A stretch of 64,000 nucleotides of DNA from Arthrobacter terrae (GCF_015708085.1 NZ_JADNYM010000022.1:1-64000); one strand, 5' to 3'; counted from the first letter of the stretch, positions 43,599-52,348 are shown. Notes: generated by a model from the letters alone, not told the origin. A program made the numbers and translations.

Positions 43599-44755
43599 TG
43601 GGCGTGCATGCGGCTCCATTGACGCGGCCCGCTGGCGGACTACGCAGTACGACGGCGGCAAGTCCGGCCTCGGCGGCAAGTCCGGCGCCCACTGTGGCGT
43701 GGTCTTCATTGGGGGCGGGATCGGGGCCGGCAGCGCCTCCTTTAGTGCTCAGCAGACGGCGTCAGGCCATTGCACCGCTCGCCGCGCTGACGGTGATTGC
43801 CGTGCTCGCCGCCGTCGTTCTCGGTTCCTTGGCAATCGGTGCCCGGCCGGTGTCACTGCCGGTAGTACTGGACGCCGTATTCCATCCGGATGCAGCTAAC
43901 GGCGACCATGCGGTAGTGCTGGCCAGGGTTACCCGGACGGTTGCCGGACTGCTGGTGGGCGCGGCGCTGGGACTGGCCGGCACCGCCATGCAGGGCGTGA
44001 CGCGGAATCCGCTCGCGGACCCGGGCATTCTCGGAGTCAATGCCGGCGCGGCGCTGGCGGTGGTGGCGGCGATTTTCTTCCTCGGGGCCGACAGCGTCTC
44101 CAGCTATCTTTGGTTAGCCTTCGGCGGGGCCGCTCTTGCCGCCGTCGTGGTCTACTCGGTTGCCAGTGTGGGCCGCGTGGGTGCCACGCCGGTCAAGCTG
44201 GTGCTGGCCGGTGCCGCCGTGAGCGCCGGACTCGGTTCGCTGTTGAGCGCCATGCTGGTGAACAGCAGGGACTCGATGGAGCTGTTTCGTAATTGGCAGG
44301 TCGGCGCGCTGGCGGGAAAATCGTGGGATTCAATTCTGGCAGTGCTGCCCTTCATCGCTGTCGGAGCTGTGCTGCTGCTGGGCACCGGCAGGTTGCTCAA
44401 CAACCTCTCGCTTGGCGAGGATGTTGCGCGTTCGCTGGGTCAGCGCCCGGGAACCGGGCGGGCCGTTGCGGCGCTGGGGATTGTGCTGCTGTGTGGAAGC
44501 GCCACAGCCTTAGCCGGCCCGATCGGATTCATCGGCTTGGTGGTCCCGCACCTGCTTCGCGCCGTGGTGGGACCGGACTATCGGTGGCTGCTTCCAATGT
44601 CGCTGGTGCCGGCACCGGCGGTCCTGCTGCTGGCTGACGTGCTGGGACGGGTTCTGCTGCCGCCCGGGGAGATTCCGGCGGGAATTCTGGCAGCGCTGAT
44701 GGGAGCGCCGGTCTTTGTCTGGCTGGTTCGTCGCGGGCGGAAGGCTGCACTGTGA
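43598..44755 (+). CDS. Ferric-siderophore ABC permease (FecCD family), first subunit
   Basis: The 385-residue protein carries about nine to ten hydrophobic helices with FecCD landmarks: R-V-T-R-T-V-A-G-L-L-V-G-A-A-L-G-L-A-G, M-Q-G-V-T-R-N-P-L-A-D-P-G-I-L-G-V-N-A-G and the cytoplasmic G-P-I-G-F-I-G-L-V-V-P-H. An unusual 45-residue Ala/Ser/Pro-rich N-terminal extension precedes the first helix. The ATG overlaps the stop of the binding-protein gene, and the end overlaps the next gene by 4 bp (GTGA), so all three are translationally coupled. It pairs with the following permease. Confidence 0.93.
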   Translation: MGVHAAPLTRPAGGLRSTTAASPASAASPAPTVAWSSLGAGSGPAAPPLVLSRRRQAIAPLAALTVIAVLAAVVLGSLAIGARPVSLPVVLDAVFHPDAANGDHAVVLARVTRTVAGLLVGAALGLAGTAMQGVTRNPLADPGILGVNAGAALAVVAAIFFLGADSVSSYLWLAFGGAALAAVVVYSVASVGRVGATPVKLVLAGAAVSAGLGSLLSAMLVNSRDSMELFRNWQVGALAGKSWDSILAVLPFIAVGAVLLLGTGRLLNNLSLGEDVARSLGQRPGTGRAVAALGIVLLCGSATALAGPIGFIGLVVPHLLRAVVGPDYRWLLPMSLVPAPAVLLLADVLGRVLLPPGEIPAGILAALMGAPVFVWLVRRGRKAAL

Positions 44756-45825
44756 ATCCGGCAACGCGAATGGTTGCGCGCGCGGGGCCCGCCGGGCGGG
44801 TCCAGCCCAACGGCGCCTGGGTGAGGCACATCCGGCTCAGACCCCTGCGTCGCCGGATCGTCATCCTGGCCCTGTTGTGTGTGCTGGTCGCGGGCCTGTT
44901 CAGCGCGAGTGTGCTGCTTGGCAGCTACACCGTGAGCGTTGCTGACTTCTTTCGGATGCTTGGCGGGATGCGCATTCCGGGCGCCAGTTTCATCGTGATG
45001 GAAAACAAACTGCCGCGGGCAGTGGTGGGATTGATGGTCGGGATGGCGTTCGGCATTTCCGGTGCCGTTTTTCAGTCGATGCTGCGCAACCCGCTCGCCA
45101 GTCCTGACATCATCGGCATCAGCTACGGGGCCAGCGCAGCGGCCGTTTTTGCAATCGTTTTTTTCGGTGCGGCAGGAGTATCTGTCTCAGTCGCCGCCGT
45201 CGTCGGTGCCCTGGGCGTCGCGTTGCTCATCACCGCCCTCTCTCGACGGCACGGCGGTCCCGGGCTGATTCTGATCGGAATCGGTGCCGCGGCGTTCATG
45301 CAGGCGGCCGTCACCTTCTTGTTGCAGCGAACGGACATCCGTGTTGCCCAGGATGCGCTGATCTGGCTGACCGGCTCGCTGAATTCCAGCAACTGGAACC
45401 GTGCGGGCCTGCTGGCTGCCGCTCTGGCCGTTCTGCTGCCTCTGGCCGCCTTGCTGACGCGCAGCCTGCACGGTCTGCAGCTGGGAGACGATACGGCTGC
45501 GGGGCTCGGATTCCGGGTGCCGCGTGCCCGTCTTTGGCTCACTATCATGGGCGCGCTGCTGGCTGCACTGGCGACGGCGGCGGCTGGCCCGGTGGCCTTC
45601 GTCGCTTTCCTTTCCGGTCCGATCGCCAAGCGGCTCTGCGGCCAAAGCACGTCGCTGGCCGCAGCCGGCCTGGTCGGCGCCGCGACGGTGTTGGCTGCGG
45701 ACTTCCTGGCCGTCAACCTGATACCCGGAAGCGCCCTACCGGTCGGAGTCGTGACGGGTGCCTTGGGTGCGCCGTTCCTGCTCTGGCTGCTCATTAGTAC
45801 TAACCGTTCCAGCACCGGAGGCTGA
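44752..45825 (+). CDS. Ferric-siderophore ABC permease (FecCD family), second subunit
   Basis: The 357-residue permease has the same fold as its neighbour: [39 protein letters not shown] and [20 protein letters not shown]. It starts at GTG within the last codons of the upstream gene. It forms the transmembrane heterodimer with the preceding subunit. The next gene encodes the ATPase. Confidence 0.93.
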   Translation: MNPATRMVARAGPAGRVQPNGAWVRHIRLRPLRRRIVILALLCVLVAGLFSASVLLGSYTVSVADFFRMLGGMRIPGASFIVMENKLPRAVVGLMVGMAFGISGAVFQSMLRNPLASPDIIGISYGASAAAVFAIVFFGAAGVSVSVAAVVGALGVALLITALSRRHGGPGLILIGIGAAAFMQAAVTFLLQRTDIRVAQDALIWLTGSLNSSNWNRAGLLAAALAVLLPLAALLTRSLHGLQLGDDTAAGLGFRVPRARLWLTIMGALLAALATAAAGPVAFVAFLSGPIAKRLCGQSTSLAAAGLVGAATVLAADFLAVNLIPGSALPVGVVTGALGAPFLLWLLISTNRSSTGG

Positions 45826-45839
45826 CCATGACGGACCCA

Positions 45840-45895
45840 ACCGGGAGGCACAGACCGGGAGGCACAGACCGGGAGGCACAGACCGGGAGGCACAG
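45840..45895 (+). repeat. 14-bp tandem repeat, four exact copies
   Basis: ACCGGGAGGCACAG is repeated four times head-to-tail, with further degenerate copies to about 45950. The tract lies between a possible upstream start (45828) of the ATPase gene and the preferred start (45969). Each copy contains a GGGAGG Shine-Dalgarno-like sequence. Because 14 is not a multiple of three, copy-number change would shift the frame of any protein begun at 45828. Confidence 0.9.
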
Positions 45896-45968
45896 GCGGG
45901 AACAGCGCGGACCGGGACAGCACAGACCCGGACGGCACAGGCAAGGACCGGAAAGGAGAGCACAGGAT

Positions 45969-46817
45969 ATGAGCCCGATGATCAATCTGCCGGCGGAGCT
46001 GGGAGCCGAAGAACTGAACCTTGGCTACGCGGATCGCACCATCGTGAAGGGACTCTGCGTGGAACTGCCGGCGGGTAAGGTGACCATGATTGTTGGCGCT
46101 AACGCGTGCGGGAAGTCGACGTTGCTGCGCGGACTGGCCCGACTGCTCAAGCCCGGCTCCGGACACGTCACCCTTGACGGCAAAGACATTCACCGGTTGC
46201 CCTCGCGCCAGGTGGCCCGGCGACTGGGCATTTTGCCGCAGACGCCCACGGCACCGGAAGGTATTACAGTGGCCGAACTGGTAGGACGCGGGCGAAGCCC
46301 GCATCAGGGCTGGTTCCGGCAGTGGACCGCGGCCGACGACGACGCAGTGGCTACCGCGCTGATGGTGACGGGCTCGCAGGATCTGGCGGAGCGGACCGTC
46401 GACGAGCTCTCCGGCGGGCAGCGGCAACGGGTTTGGATAGCAATGGCCCTGGCGCAGCAGACGGATATTTTGCTCCTCGACGAACCCACTACGTATTTGG
46501 ATCTCGCACATCAGGTGGAAGTGCTGGAACTCCTGACCGAATTGAACCGGAGCCGCGGCACCACCATTGCCATTGTGCTGCACGATCTGAACCTGGCCGC
46601 CCGGTACGGAGAGCATTTAATTGCCATGAAAAACGGGCGAATCGTAGCTGCCGGGGTTCCGGGCGAGGTAGTGACGGCGGGAATGGTCCGCGACGTGTTC
46701 GGGATGGAATCGGTCATTATTCACGACCCGGTAGCCGGTACGCCAATGGTGGTTCCCGTCGGTGGGCGGGGACGGGCGCAGCTGCCGGAGACCGTCCAGG
46801 CAGCAGAGGTGGCGTAA
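45969..46817 (+). CDS. Ferric-siderophore ABC transporter ATPase
   Basis: The 282-residue ATPase is the FepC-type nucleotide-binding subunit. Walker A is G-A-N-A-C-G-K-S-T, the signature is L-S-G-G-Q-R-Q-R, Walker B is I-L-L-L-D-E-P-T, followed by the switch histidine in [12 protein letters not shown] chose ATG 45969 because AAGGAGAG lies 8 bp upstream and the ATPase fold starts soon after. An alternative ATG 45828, with GGAGG upstream, would add 47 Arg/Gly/His-rich residues encoded by a 14-bp tandem repeat. It powers the two upstream permeases; its stop overlaps the next ATG. Confidence 0.93.
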   Translation: MSPMINLPAELGAEELNLGYADRTIVKGLCVELPAGKVTMIVGANACGKSTLLRGLARLLKPGSGHVTLDGKDIHRLPSRQVARRLGILPQTPTAPEGITVAELVGRGRSPHQGWFRQWTAADDDAVATALMVTGSQDLAERTVDELSGGQRQRVWIAMALAQQTDILLLDEPTTYLDLAHQVEVLELLTELNRSRGTTIAIVLHDLNLAARYGEHLIAMKNGRIVAAGVPGEVVTAGMVRDVFGMESVIIHDPVAGTPMVVPVGGRGRAQLPETVQAAEVA

Positions 46818-47863
46818 TGGCGGGTACCAGTTCAGGCACGGCACTTGCCCCGGCACTTGCCGCGGCACTTGCCCCGGCACTGGCGCCGACTATTCGCCCA
46901 ATCCGCGCCTTTGCCGTCTCCGTCTTACGGGTAAGGCAGTTGTCGGAGCATTTCCGCCGGATCACCTTCACCGGGGCGGACCTGGAGCGTTTCGGTCCCG
47001 CAGCCGGAGCGCCCACCCTCGATTTGCGGATCAAGGTGATGATTCCGTCGCCGGGCCATCCGCTGCCGGACTTCGGGGAGCTCACGGGCACCGGCCTTGA
47101 AGCAGGCTGGTACCAAAACTGGCTGGCCATGGAACCGGCCTCGCGGGGCAGTATGCGCACCTATACTGTCAGGGAATACCGGCAAGGGGAAAGGATTCTC
47201 CCGCCCGGCGGTGCGGGGGCGGCAGAGCTGGACATTGATTTTGTCCTGCACGGCGCCACCGAGACGGCCGGCACCGGCGGCCCGGCGGCAACCTGGGCCG
47301 CCGCTGCCGCGCCAGGGGATCAGCTCACCGTCATTGGGCCCGATTCCCGCGCCGCGGGCTGCGCGGGCATCGAGTTCCACCCCGGCGGGATCCCGCTGGG
47401 CCACAACCGGCACATATTACTTGCCGGGGACGAGACCGCAGTCCCGGCCATCAGCGCCGTGCTTGAGTCGCTTCCTGCGGGAGTGACCGGCGATGCGATC
47501 TTGGAGGTCCCCGCCGCTGCGGACATGCTCCAGCTGCGCACGCGATCCCGTATTGACGTGCGATGGTTGGTGCGGGGCAGCCACACGCATGGCGAGCTTT
47601 TGCAGCGGGCCGTCCGCGCCGCCGTCGTGCCCGCTGCCTGCCAGAGTGGAAGTGAGCCCGAAGCCGTGGATGTAGACGCCGCGATCCTGTGGGAAACGCC
47701 GCAGGCACCGGTGGGCACGGGGAACGGCTTTTACGCCTGGATCGCGGGTGAAGCCGCGATGGTGCGCGAGTTGCGGCGCTATTTGGTCCGCGATGCGGGT
47801 GTGGAGCGAAACCGGGTGGCGTTCATGGGGTATTGGCGGCTGGGCAAGGCCGAGCGCGCCTGA
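46817..47863 (+). CDS. Siderophore-interacting protein (ViuB-like NAD(P)H ferric reductase)
   Basis: The 348-residue flavoprotein should release iron from imported siderophore by reduction. After an Ala/Pro/Leu repeat tail (four A-P/A-A-L-A-P/A-type units) the FAD domain carries M-R-T-Y-T-V-R-E near residues 112-119 and the NAD(P)H domain L-A-G-D-E-T-A-V-P-A-I near 200. The end has the family F-M-G-Y-W-R-L-G. ATG overlaps the ATPase stop (TAATG), making it the fifth coupled gene of the iron-regulated operon. Cytoplasmic location is expected. Confidence 0.93.
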   Translation: MAGTSSGTALAPALAAALAPALAPTIRPIRAFAVSVLRVRQLSEHFRRITFTGADLERFGPAAGAPTLDLRIKVMIPSPGHPLPDFGELTGTGLEAGWYQNWLAMEPASRGSMRTYTVREYRQGERILPPGGAGAAELDIDFVLHGATETAGTGGPAATWAAAAAPGDQLTVIGPDSRAAGCAGIEFHPGGIPLGHNRHILLAGDETAVPAISAVLESLPAGVTGDAILEVPAAADMLQLRTRSRIDVRWLVRGSHTHGELLQRAVRAAVVPAACQSGSEPEAVDVDAAILWETPQAPVGTGNGFYAWIAGEAAMVRELRRYLVRDAGVERNRVAFMGYWRLGKAERA

Positions 47864-47915
47864 GTTGCTGCAAACGCGCTGCTTGAGATCGGGCGTTGAA
47901 CTGCGGTTGCAGACC

Positions 47916-49592
47916 TCATCCGGTGCGCCGGGCGACCAGCCCCGCGACGAGGGTGAGCAGCGCGGCGACGCCGAAGGCCACGGCGAAACCCGCCTCAGGA
48001 TTGATCAGCAGGGCGGCAAAGACGGCGCCCACCACGCCCAGCACGGCGGCGGTGGTGAGCGTCTCGTTCAACTGCAGGGCCGAAGCGTTGCTGCCCTGTT
48101 CCGCGGGAGGCGACTGCTCCAGCACCAGCACGGACTGCGTTGGATAGGCCATCCCCATCCCCATCCCGGCGAACGCCCAGCCAAGCCACGCGACCCACAC
48201 CGGCGTGGCCGGCAGTACCACCAGGGCGCAAACGAAGACGCCCAGCAGAATTCCCAGTGCCCCGAGCAGCAGCCTGCGATGTGGTGGCACGACGCCGCGG
48301 CCGGCGAACCAGGAGCCGGTGAACCAGGTAATCCCGCCCACGGTCAGCGATAGGCCGGCAAGCCAGGCCGGCAGCCCGCGCTGCTGGATCATCAGCAGCG
48401 GCAGATACACATCACCGAGGGTGAAGGCGGTGCCGATCAGCGCGCGCATCAGGATCAGCGACGGCATGCCCCGCCGCGACCGCCAGGTTCCGCGCGGCAG
48501 CAGTTTGGGCACGGCGACGATCAGGACGACGACGGCGGCACCGAGTTCGGCGGCCCACCAGGGTTGCGTACGCTGGGCCGCGTTCCCCAGCACCAGCACC
48601 GCGAGAGCCGCGGCAACAGCCCAGCCGGGTCGACGCCACACAGGAGCAAGCCGCATCCGGTGCATCTGCAGTCGGTAAAACCGGCTCCGCGGTGCCGCTG
48701 CGCTGCTGGGATCAGTGTTTGTCCGGGTTCGGCTTGCCCGGACCTGAACGGCCAGGTTCATGCCGCGGGTGCCCGAACGGACCAGCACCACAGCGAAGAC
48801 GGCCAGGACAGGAACGGAAACGAACACCCAGCGCCAGCCGAACTGGTCCGTGACGGCGCCGCTGACCGCGGGCCCCACAATTGATGGCAGCACCCAGGCT
48901 GCCGCAAGCGCGGCGAACATCTTTGCGCGCAGGGCGGCCGGAAACACGCGGGCAATCACCACGTACAGGGCCACGCCCTCCAACCCTGCCCCCAGACCCT
49001 GAATGGCCCGCCCTGCCACCAGGACTTCCATGGTCGGCGCAGCCGCAGCCACCAGCAGGCCCAGGCAATCCACGGCGATGCCCGCCATTAAAGGCCCGCC
49101 AGGACCCGAGCGGTCAATCCACGGTGCGGCGAAGGCCATCGCAACCACCGAAGTCGCCATCGTCACGGCGAATGCCAAGCCATAGAGCGGAAGACCATCG
49201 AGTTCCTGCGCCGCCCGCGGCATCGCTGTGGTGATGGCAGAGACGGAATACGCGACCAAAAACGCAAGGCTGAACAAGCCCACCGTCGCCTTGCGGTACG
49301 TGGCTCCCCAGATGGATACCGGAGCGGCGGACTTTTTTTCCGCCGGGCCCGGTTCCGCCGGGGTCAGTTCCGCCGGCCCCGGTTCCGCCGGGGTCAGTTC
49401 CGCCGGCCCCGGTTCCGCCGGGGTCAGTTCCGCCGGCCCCGGTTCCGCCGGGGTCAGTTCCGCCGGCCCCGGTTGCGCCGTGCCCGGTTGAGCCGTGCCC
49501 ATTTTCGTCAAGCCCATTTTCGTCGGCCCCGGTTTCGCCGGGCCCGGTGGCGCACCGCCCTCTTGCTTTGGCCGGCCCCTGCGGATCAACAC
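47916..49592 (-). CDS. MFS transporter with repeat-encoded N-terminal tail
   Basis: The protein is up to 558 residues and is a drug/siderophore-export-like MFS protein of about 12-14 helices beginning near residue 105 (V-G-L-F-S-L-A-F-L-V-A-Y-S-V-S-A). R-G-R-A-I-Q-G-L-G-A-G type motif C and D-R-S-G-P-G-G-P loop are visible. The first 90 residues consist of Pro/Ala/Gly repeats, including four copies of a ten-residue unit P-A-E-L-T-P-A-E-P-G. The GTG start at 49592 has no good RBS; internal ATG codons at about residue 26-32 are alternatives. It converges on the iron operon, and siderophore or drug export is plausible but unproven. Confidence 0.85.
   Translation of the reverse strand: MLIRRGRPKQEGGAPPGPAKPGPTKMGLTKMGTAQPGTAQPGPAELTPAEPGPAELTPAEPGPAELTPAEPGPAELTPAEPGPAEKKSAAPVSIWGATYRKATVGLFSLAFLVAYSVSAITTAMPRAAQELDGLPLYGLAFAVTMATSVVAMAFAAPWIDRSGPGGPLMAGIAVDCLGLLVAAAAPTMEVLVAGRAIQGLGAGLEGVALYVVIARVFPAALRAKMFAALAAAWVLPSIVGPAVSGAVTDQFGWRWVFVSVPVLAVFAVVLVRSGTRGMNLAVQVRASRTRTNTDPSSAAAPRSRFYRLQMHRMRLAPVWRRPGWAVAAALAVLVLGNAAQRTQPWWAAELGAAVVVLIVAVPKLLPRGTWRSRRGMPSLILMRALIGTAFTLGDVYLPLLMIQQRGLPAWLAGLSLTVGGITWFTGSWFAGRGVVPPHRRLLLGALGILLGVFVCALVVLPATPVWVAWLGWAFAGMGMGMAYPTQSVLVLEQSPPAEQGSNASALQLNETLTTAAVLGVVGAVFAALLINPEAGFAVAFGVAALLTLVAGLVARRTG
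49351..49470 (-). repeat. 30-bp tandem repeat, four exact copies, in coding sequence
   Basis: The unit beginning GGTTCCGCCGGGGTCAG occurs four times without change at 49351, 49381, 49411 and 49441, with partial copies on both sides. It encodes the ten-residue repeats of the MFS N-terminal tail. Perfect identity implies recent expansion by slippage or unequal recombination. Confidence 0.95.
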
Positions 49593-49758
49593 GGGGTCGT
49601 TGTCGAGGATTTAGGATTCACCCCTCTATCATCGTCCGTTGCCGGGGACTCCGTCGGGTTTTTGTTGGCGGCGTCGGGCACAGCGGCATGAACCAGATTA
49701 GGGCCCTCCTGGTCAGCCGGATCACGCCCCGGTGCAGTGCTCCTGAGGACCGCAGTTT

Positions 49759-49995
49759 TTAGGCGTTAGTCGCGGCCGCGCTTTCGTCGCTTTCGGTGTT
49801 CTCCCGCTCGACGAACTCCTCGTCGATTTCATAGTGCCGAAACTCCGTCTCCGGGTCCGGCGCGCCGTCCACAATATATTCGCGGTCGAGCTGGCGCTGT
49901 ACCTGGCTGTCGAGGATCTGCAGTTTCGTATCCGCGATCTTGTCGAGGTTCTCGGGAAACTTGTCGTCGGGGGTAAGACGCAAATTGCTGGCCAT
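49759..49995 (-). CDS. Small acidic conserved hypothetical protein
   Basis: It encodes 78 residues starting M-A-S-N-L-R-L-T-P-D-D-K, with GAGAGAG upstream of the ATG. It is highly charged and acidic towards the C-terminus (E-F-V-E-R-E-N-T-E-S-D-E-S) and contains a helix with L-Q-I-L-D-S-Q-V-Q-R-Q-L-D. There is no signal or membrane segment. I do not know its function. It is divergent from the GDSL hydrolase gene, sharing a promoter region of about 100 bp. The open frame continues upstream, but without a start supported by an RBS. Confidence 0.65.
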   Translation of the reverse strand: MASNLRLTPDDKFPENLDKIADTKLQILDSQVQRQLDREYIVDGAPDPETEFRHYEIDEEFVERENTESDESAAATNA

Positions 49996-50092
49996 GATGT
50001 GCTCTCTCGCTGAGGATTTCCGCCGGATGCAGGCTATAGCCCAAACGGCAACTTTGGACCGATCATAGTGTAACGGGAGGTCGTTGCGCACA

Positions 50093-51055
50093 ATGATCGT
50101 AGGATTAATCTGTCCAGTTCCCGGCGCGGAGGTAAGTGTGGAAGTTCCGACCAAAATCCCGGCAGCGATCCCGACAGCGTTTTCGGCAAAATATGTCGCC
50201 CTCGGGGATTCCTTCACCGAGGGCATGGGTGATGACGATCCGAAGCTGCCGCACGGCTGCCGTGGCTGGGCGGACCGCGTCGCCGAACAGCTGGCCCGGG
50301 CTGACACAAACCCCAACCCCAACGCCAATGCCAACGCCAATGCTGACGCCAGCCAGGGCGCCGGCCTGGGCTACGCGAACCTGGCCATCCGCGGCAAAAA
50401 GCTGCGCCAGGTCCTTAGCGAGCAGATCGATGCCGCAGTAGCGCTGCAGCCCACTCTCGTCAGTATGTATGCCGGAGCCAATGACATTCTCCGTCCCAAG
50501 GTGAATATTGATGCACTCATCGAGGACTACAGCCGTGGGATTGCGAAGCTAAGTGCCACCGGTGCCACGGTGCTGCTGTTCACCGGGTTTGATTCCAAGG
50601 CCTCGGGCGTCTTCGGAAAGACCCGCGGCCGGACGGCGATTTACAACGAACTGGTCAGGGAAGTTGCCGATGAGCATAACGCACTGATCGTGGATTACTG
50701 GCGCTTCGACGAATACGACGATCCAAGGATGTGGAGCATCGACCGGATGCATATGTCCACTCCCGGACATATCAATATGGCACGCCGCGTGCTGGCCCTG
50801 CTGGATCAGGAATCCGGGCTGGATGTGCCGGATCTGGAGCCTCTCCCGGTGTTGGGCCGGCTAAAAGTCGCGGCGGCGAACGCCCAGTGGGCGCGGGAGT
50901 ACGTTGGTCCCTGGATCGGCCGGCGGTTGCGCGGAGTCTCGTCCGGGGACTCCCTTGATCCGCGGTGGCCGCGGCTGCATTCCCCGGGGCCGGCCGCTGT
51001 CGAGGAAGGCGCCCGGGGTGCCATAGGCCTCGCGGATTCCCCGGATTGGTCATAA
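50093..51055 (+). CDS. SGNH/GDSL-family hydrolase
   Basis: The 320-residue protein has the SGNH esterase blocks: G-D-S-F-T-E-G with nucleophile S40, N-L-A-I-R-G-K (block II glycine region), Y-A-G-A-N-D-I-L (block III Asn) and S-I-D-R-M-H-M-S-T-P-G-H (block V Asp-His). A 14-residue N-P-N-P-N-A-N-A-type insertion after residue 77 comes from a 6-bp tandem repeat (50310-50346). The last 70 residues (W-A-R-E-Y-V-G-P-W-I-G-R-R-L-R-G-x-S-S-G-D) are conserved in actinobacterial homologues. No signal peptide is clear. The GGGAGG is 12 bp upstream of the ATG, and a TTG at 50084 is an alternative. Confidence 0.88.
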   Translation: MIVGLICPVPGAEVSVEVPTKIPAAIPTAFSAKYVALGDSFTEGMGDDDPKLPHGCRGWADRVAEQLARADTNPNPNANANANADASQGAGLGYANLAIRGKKLRQVLSEQIDAAVALQPTLVSMYAGANDILRPKVNIDALIEDYSRGIAKLSATGATVLLFTGFDSKASGVFGKTRGRTAIYNELVREVADEHNALIVDYWRFDEYDDPRMWSIDRMHMSTPGHINMARRVLALLDQESGLDVPDLEPLPVLGRLKVAAANAQWAREYVGPWIGRRLRGVSSGDSLDPRWPRLHSPGPAAVEEGARGAIGLADSPDWS

Positions 51056-51273
51056 TCCACGCCAACTCATAGAATGGATAGGCGTCAGGTGGCGCGGAGC
51101 GTGCGCAATTGCTCCGGTTGTTCGGGAACTTAGTTCCGGAAGGGCCGGTAGTTAGGGGCTCAAGTTGCGCGGTATCGCCAATACCTTGGTAGCTCAGGCT
51201 GCTGTCCGGTACGTCCCTGAACGCAATTCATGGCAGGTAAAACTGCCGACCATTCATTTTTTGGAGGATCGTC

Positions 51274-51510
51274 ATGGCAGCTCACTGCCAAGTGACTGGA
51301 GCCGAGCCGGGCTTTGGGCACAGCATTTCGCACTCGCACCGACGCAACAAGCGTCGGTTCGACCCGAACATTCAGAAGAAGCGCTACTGGGTTCCTTCCC
51401 TGCGCCGCAACGTCACACTGACCCTTTCGGTCCGTGGCATCAAGACCATCGACGTGCGCGGTATTGACGCCGTTGTCGCGCAGATCCAGGCACGCGGGGT
51501 GAAGCTCTAA
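51274..51510 (+). CDS. rpmB: 50S ribosomal protein L28
   Basis: The 78-residue protein has the L28 core [15 protein letters not shown]. It has only one cysteine (H-C-Q-V-T-G) where zinc-binding forms have C-x-x-C, so it is the cysteine-poor type. GGAGG precedes the ATG. It opens a three-gene cluster with L33 and S14; its stop TAA overlaps the L33 ATG (TAATG). In the 218-bp upstream region there is a GGAAC-TTA-GTTCC hairpin at about 51121-51141 and no obvious Zur box. Confidence 0.97.
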   Translation: MAAHCQVTGAEPGFGHSISHSHRRNKRRFDPNIQKKRYWVPSLRRNVTLTLSVRGIKTIDVRGIDAVVAQIQARGVKL

Positions 51511-51677
51511 TGGCAAAAGACAGGGACGTACGTCCGATCATCAAGCTCAAGAGCACCGCGGGTACCGGTTTCACTTACGTCACCCGCAAGAACCGTCGTA
51601 ATGACCCCGACCGTTTGGTTCTGAAGAAGTACGATCCGAAGATCCGCCAGCACGTCGAATTCCGAGAGGAGCGCTAA
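51510..51677 (+). CDS. rpmG: 50S ribosomal protein L33
   Basis: The 55-residue protein reads [20 protein letters not shown], then Y-V-T-R-K-N-R-R-N and a basic C-terminus. It lacks all cysteines and is therefore the zinc-independent form. It starts inside the L28 stop codon and ends 5 bp before S14. It was found by direct reading of the gap between its neighbours. Confidence 0.97.
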   Translation: MAKDRDVRPIIKLKSTAGTGFTYVTRKNRRNDPDRLVLKKYDPKIRQHVEFREER

Positions 51678-51682
51678 AACAC

Positions 51683-51988
51683 ATGGCTAAGAAGTCAATG
51701 ATTGCAAAGAACGAACAGCGTAAAGTCATCGTTGAGCGTTACGCCGCCAAGCGCCTCGAGTTGAAGAAGACTTTGGTCGACGCTAACGCCACCGATGAAG
51801 CCCGCGAGGCCGCACGTCTGGGCCTGCAGAAGCTTCCCCGCAACGCTTCCCCGGTGCGTCTGCGTAACCGCGACGCGATCGACGGACGCCCCCGTGGAAC
51901 GCTGCAGAAGTTCGGCATCTCCCGTGTCCGCTTCCGTGACATGGCACACCGTGGCGAGCTGCCGGGCATCACCAAGTCCAGCTGGTAA
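51683..51988 (+). CDS. rpsN: 30S ribosomal protein S14
   Basis: The 101-residue S14 is the long, cysteine-free type: [12 protein letters not shown], then [13 protein letters not shown] and the C-terminal [25 protein letters not shown]. The long form contrasts with the 61-residue zinc S14 normally in the spc operon. With L28 and L33 it makes a cysteine-poor ribosomal set. A terminator hairpin follows about 55 bp later. Confidence 0.97.
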   Translation: MAKKSMIAKNEQRKVIVERYAAKRLELKKTLVDANATDEAREAARLGLQKLPRNASPVRLRNRDAIDGRPRGTLQKFGISRVRFRDMAHRGELPGITKSSW

Positions 51989-52041
51989 GCAGCCGAGGCA
52001 GCGAAAAGGCTGTTTCTGAGCTGACTCGCTCCATGGCATAA

Positions 52042-52078
52042 AAGAAGGACGGCGGCCCCAGTGGCCCCGTCCTTCTTC
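52042..52078 (+). terminator. Terminator of the L28-L33-S14 cluster
   Basis: AAGAAGGACGG pairs with CCGTCCTTCTT around a GC-rich 15-nt loop, followed by CTATG. The A-rich start and T-rich end fit a rho-independent terminator. Confidence 0.8.
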
Positions 52079-52272
52079 TATGTCCTGAAACTCAGTAGCA
52101 GCAGCTGCATCCATTCCGACATTTGAGTGCATGTGCTGCTACTTGGATAGGGAACGACGATGGGTATGGACCCGGCTCAAGATTGGCTGAGAGCGAAAAA
52201 AGCGGGATGTCGGTGGGAAAATTTGTGAAAACCCCGAAAAACCGCGAGAAGTAGCCGATTTATAGAGGTGGA

Positions 52273-52334
52273 ACTGGTATGTTCGCTAACAGTGGTTGGC
52301 ACGCAACCGGCGTGCACGCTGAATCCATACCAGT
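52273..52334 (+). promoter_or_regulatory. hup: Nested hairpin in the HU mRNA leader
   Basis: Outer arms ACTGGTATG (52273-52281) and CATACCAGT (52326-52334) are perfect complements. Inside them GCACGC (52299-52304) and GCGTGC (52310-52315) form a second stem. The outer stem ends 2 bp before the AGGAGG at 52337, so folding would affect ribosome access or be a binding site for HU itself. Confidence 0.5.
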
Positions 52335-52348
52335 CCAGGAGGACATAC

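Larger units (their letters stand above)
51989..52348. other. Intergenic region: S14 terminator, HU promoter and structured leader
   Basis: It contains the terminator hairpin at 52042-52078, about 180 bp without visible features, then an AT-richer stretch (52200-52262) and a nested hairpin leader just before the HU ribosome-binding site. No coding sequence is supported. Confidence 0.55.

Noticed and set aside
45123-46616. Minus-strand frame of 497 codons across the siderophore permease and ATPase genes
   Set aside because: Includes the 14-bp repeat tract translated backwards and lies antisense to genes with clear motifs.
51056-51273. Zur box or tRNA upstream of rpmB
   Set aside because: No palindrome matching the actinobacterial Zur consensus and no cloverleaf fold found; only a short hairpin is present.
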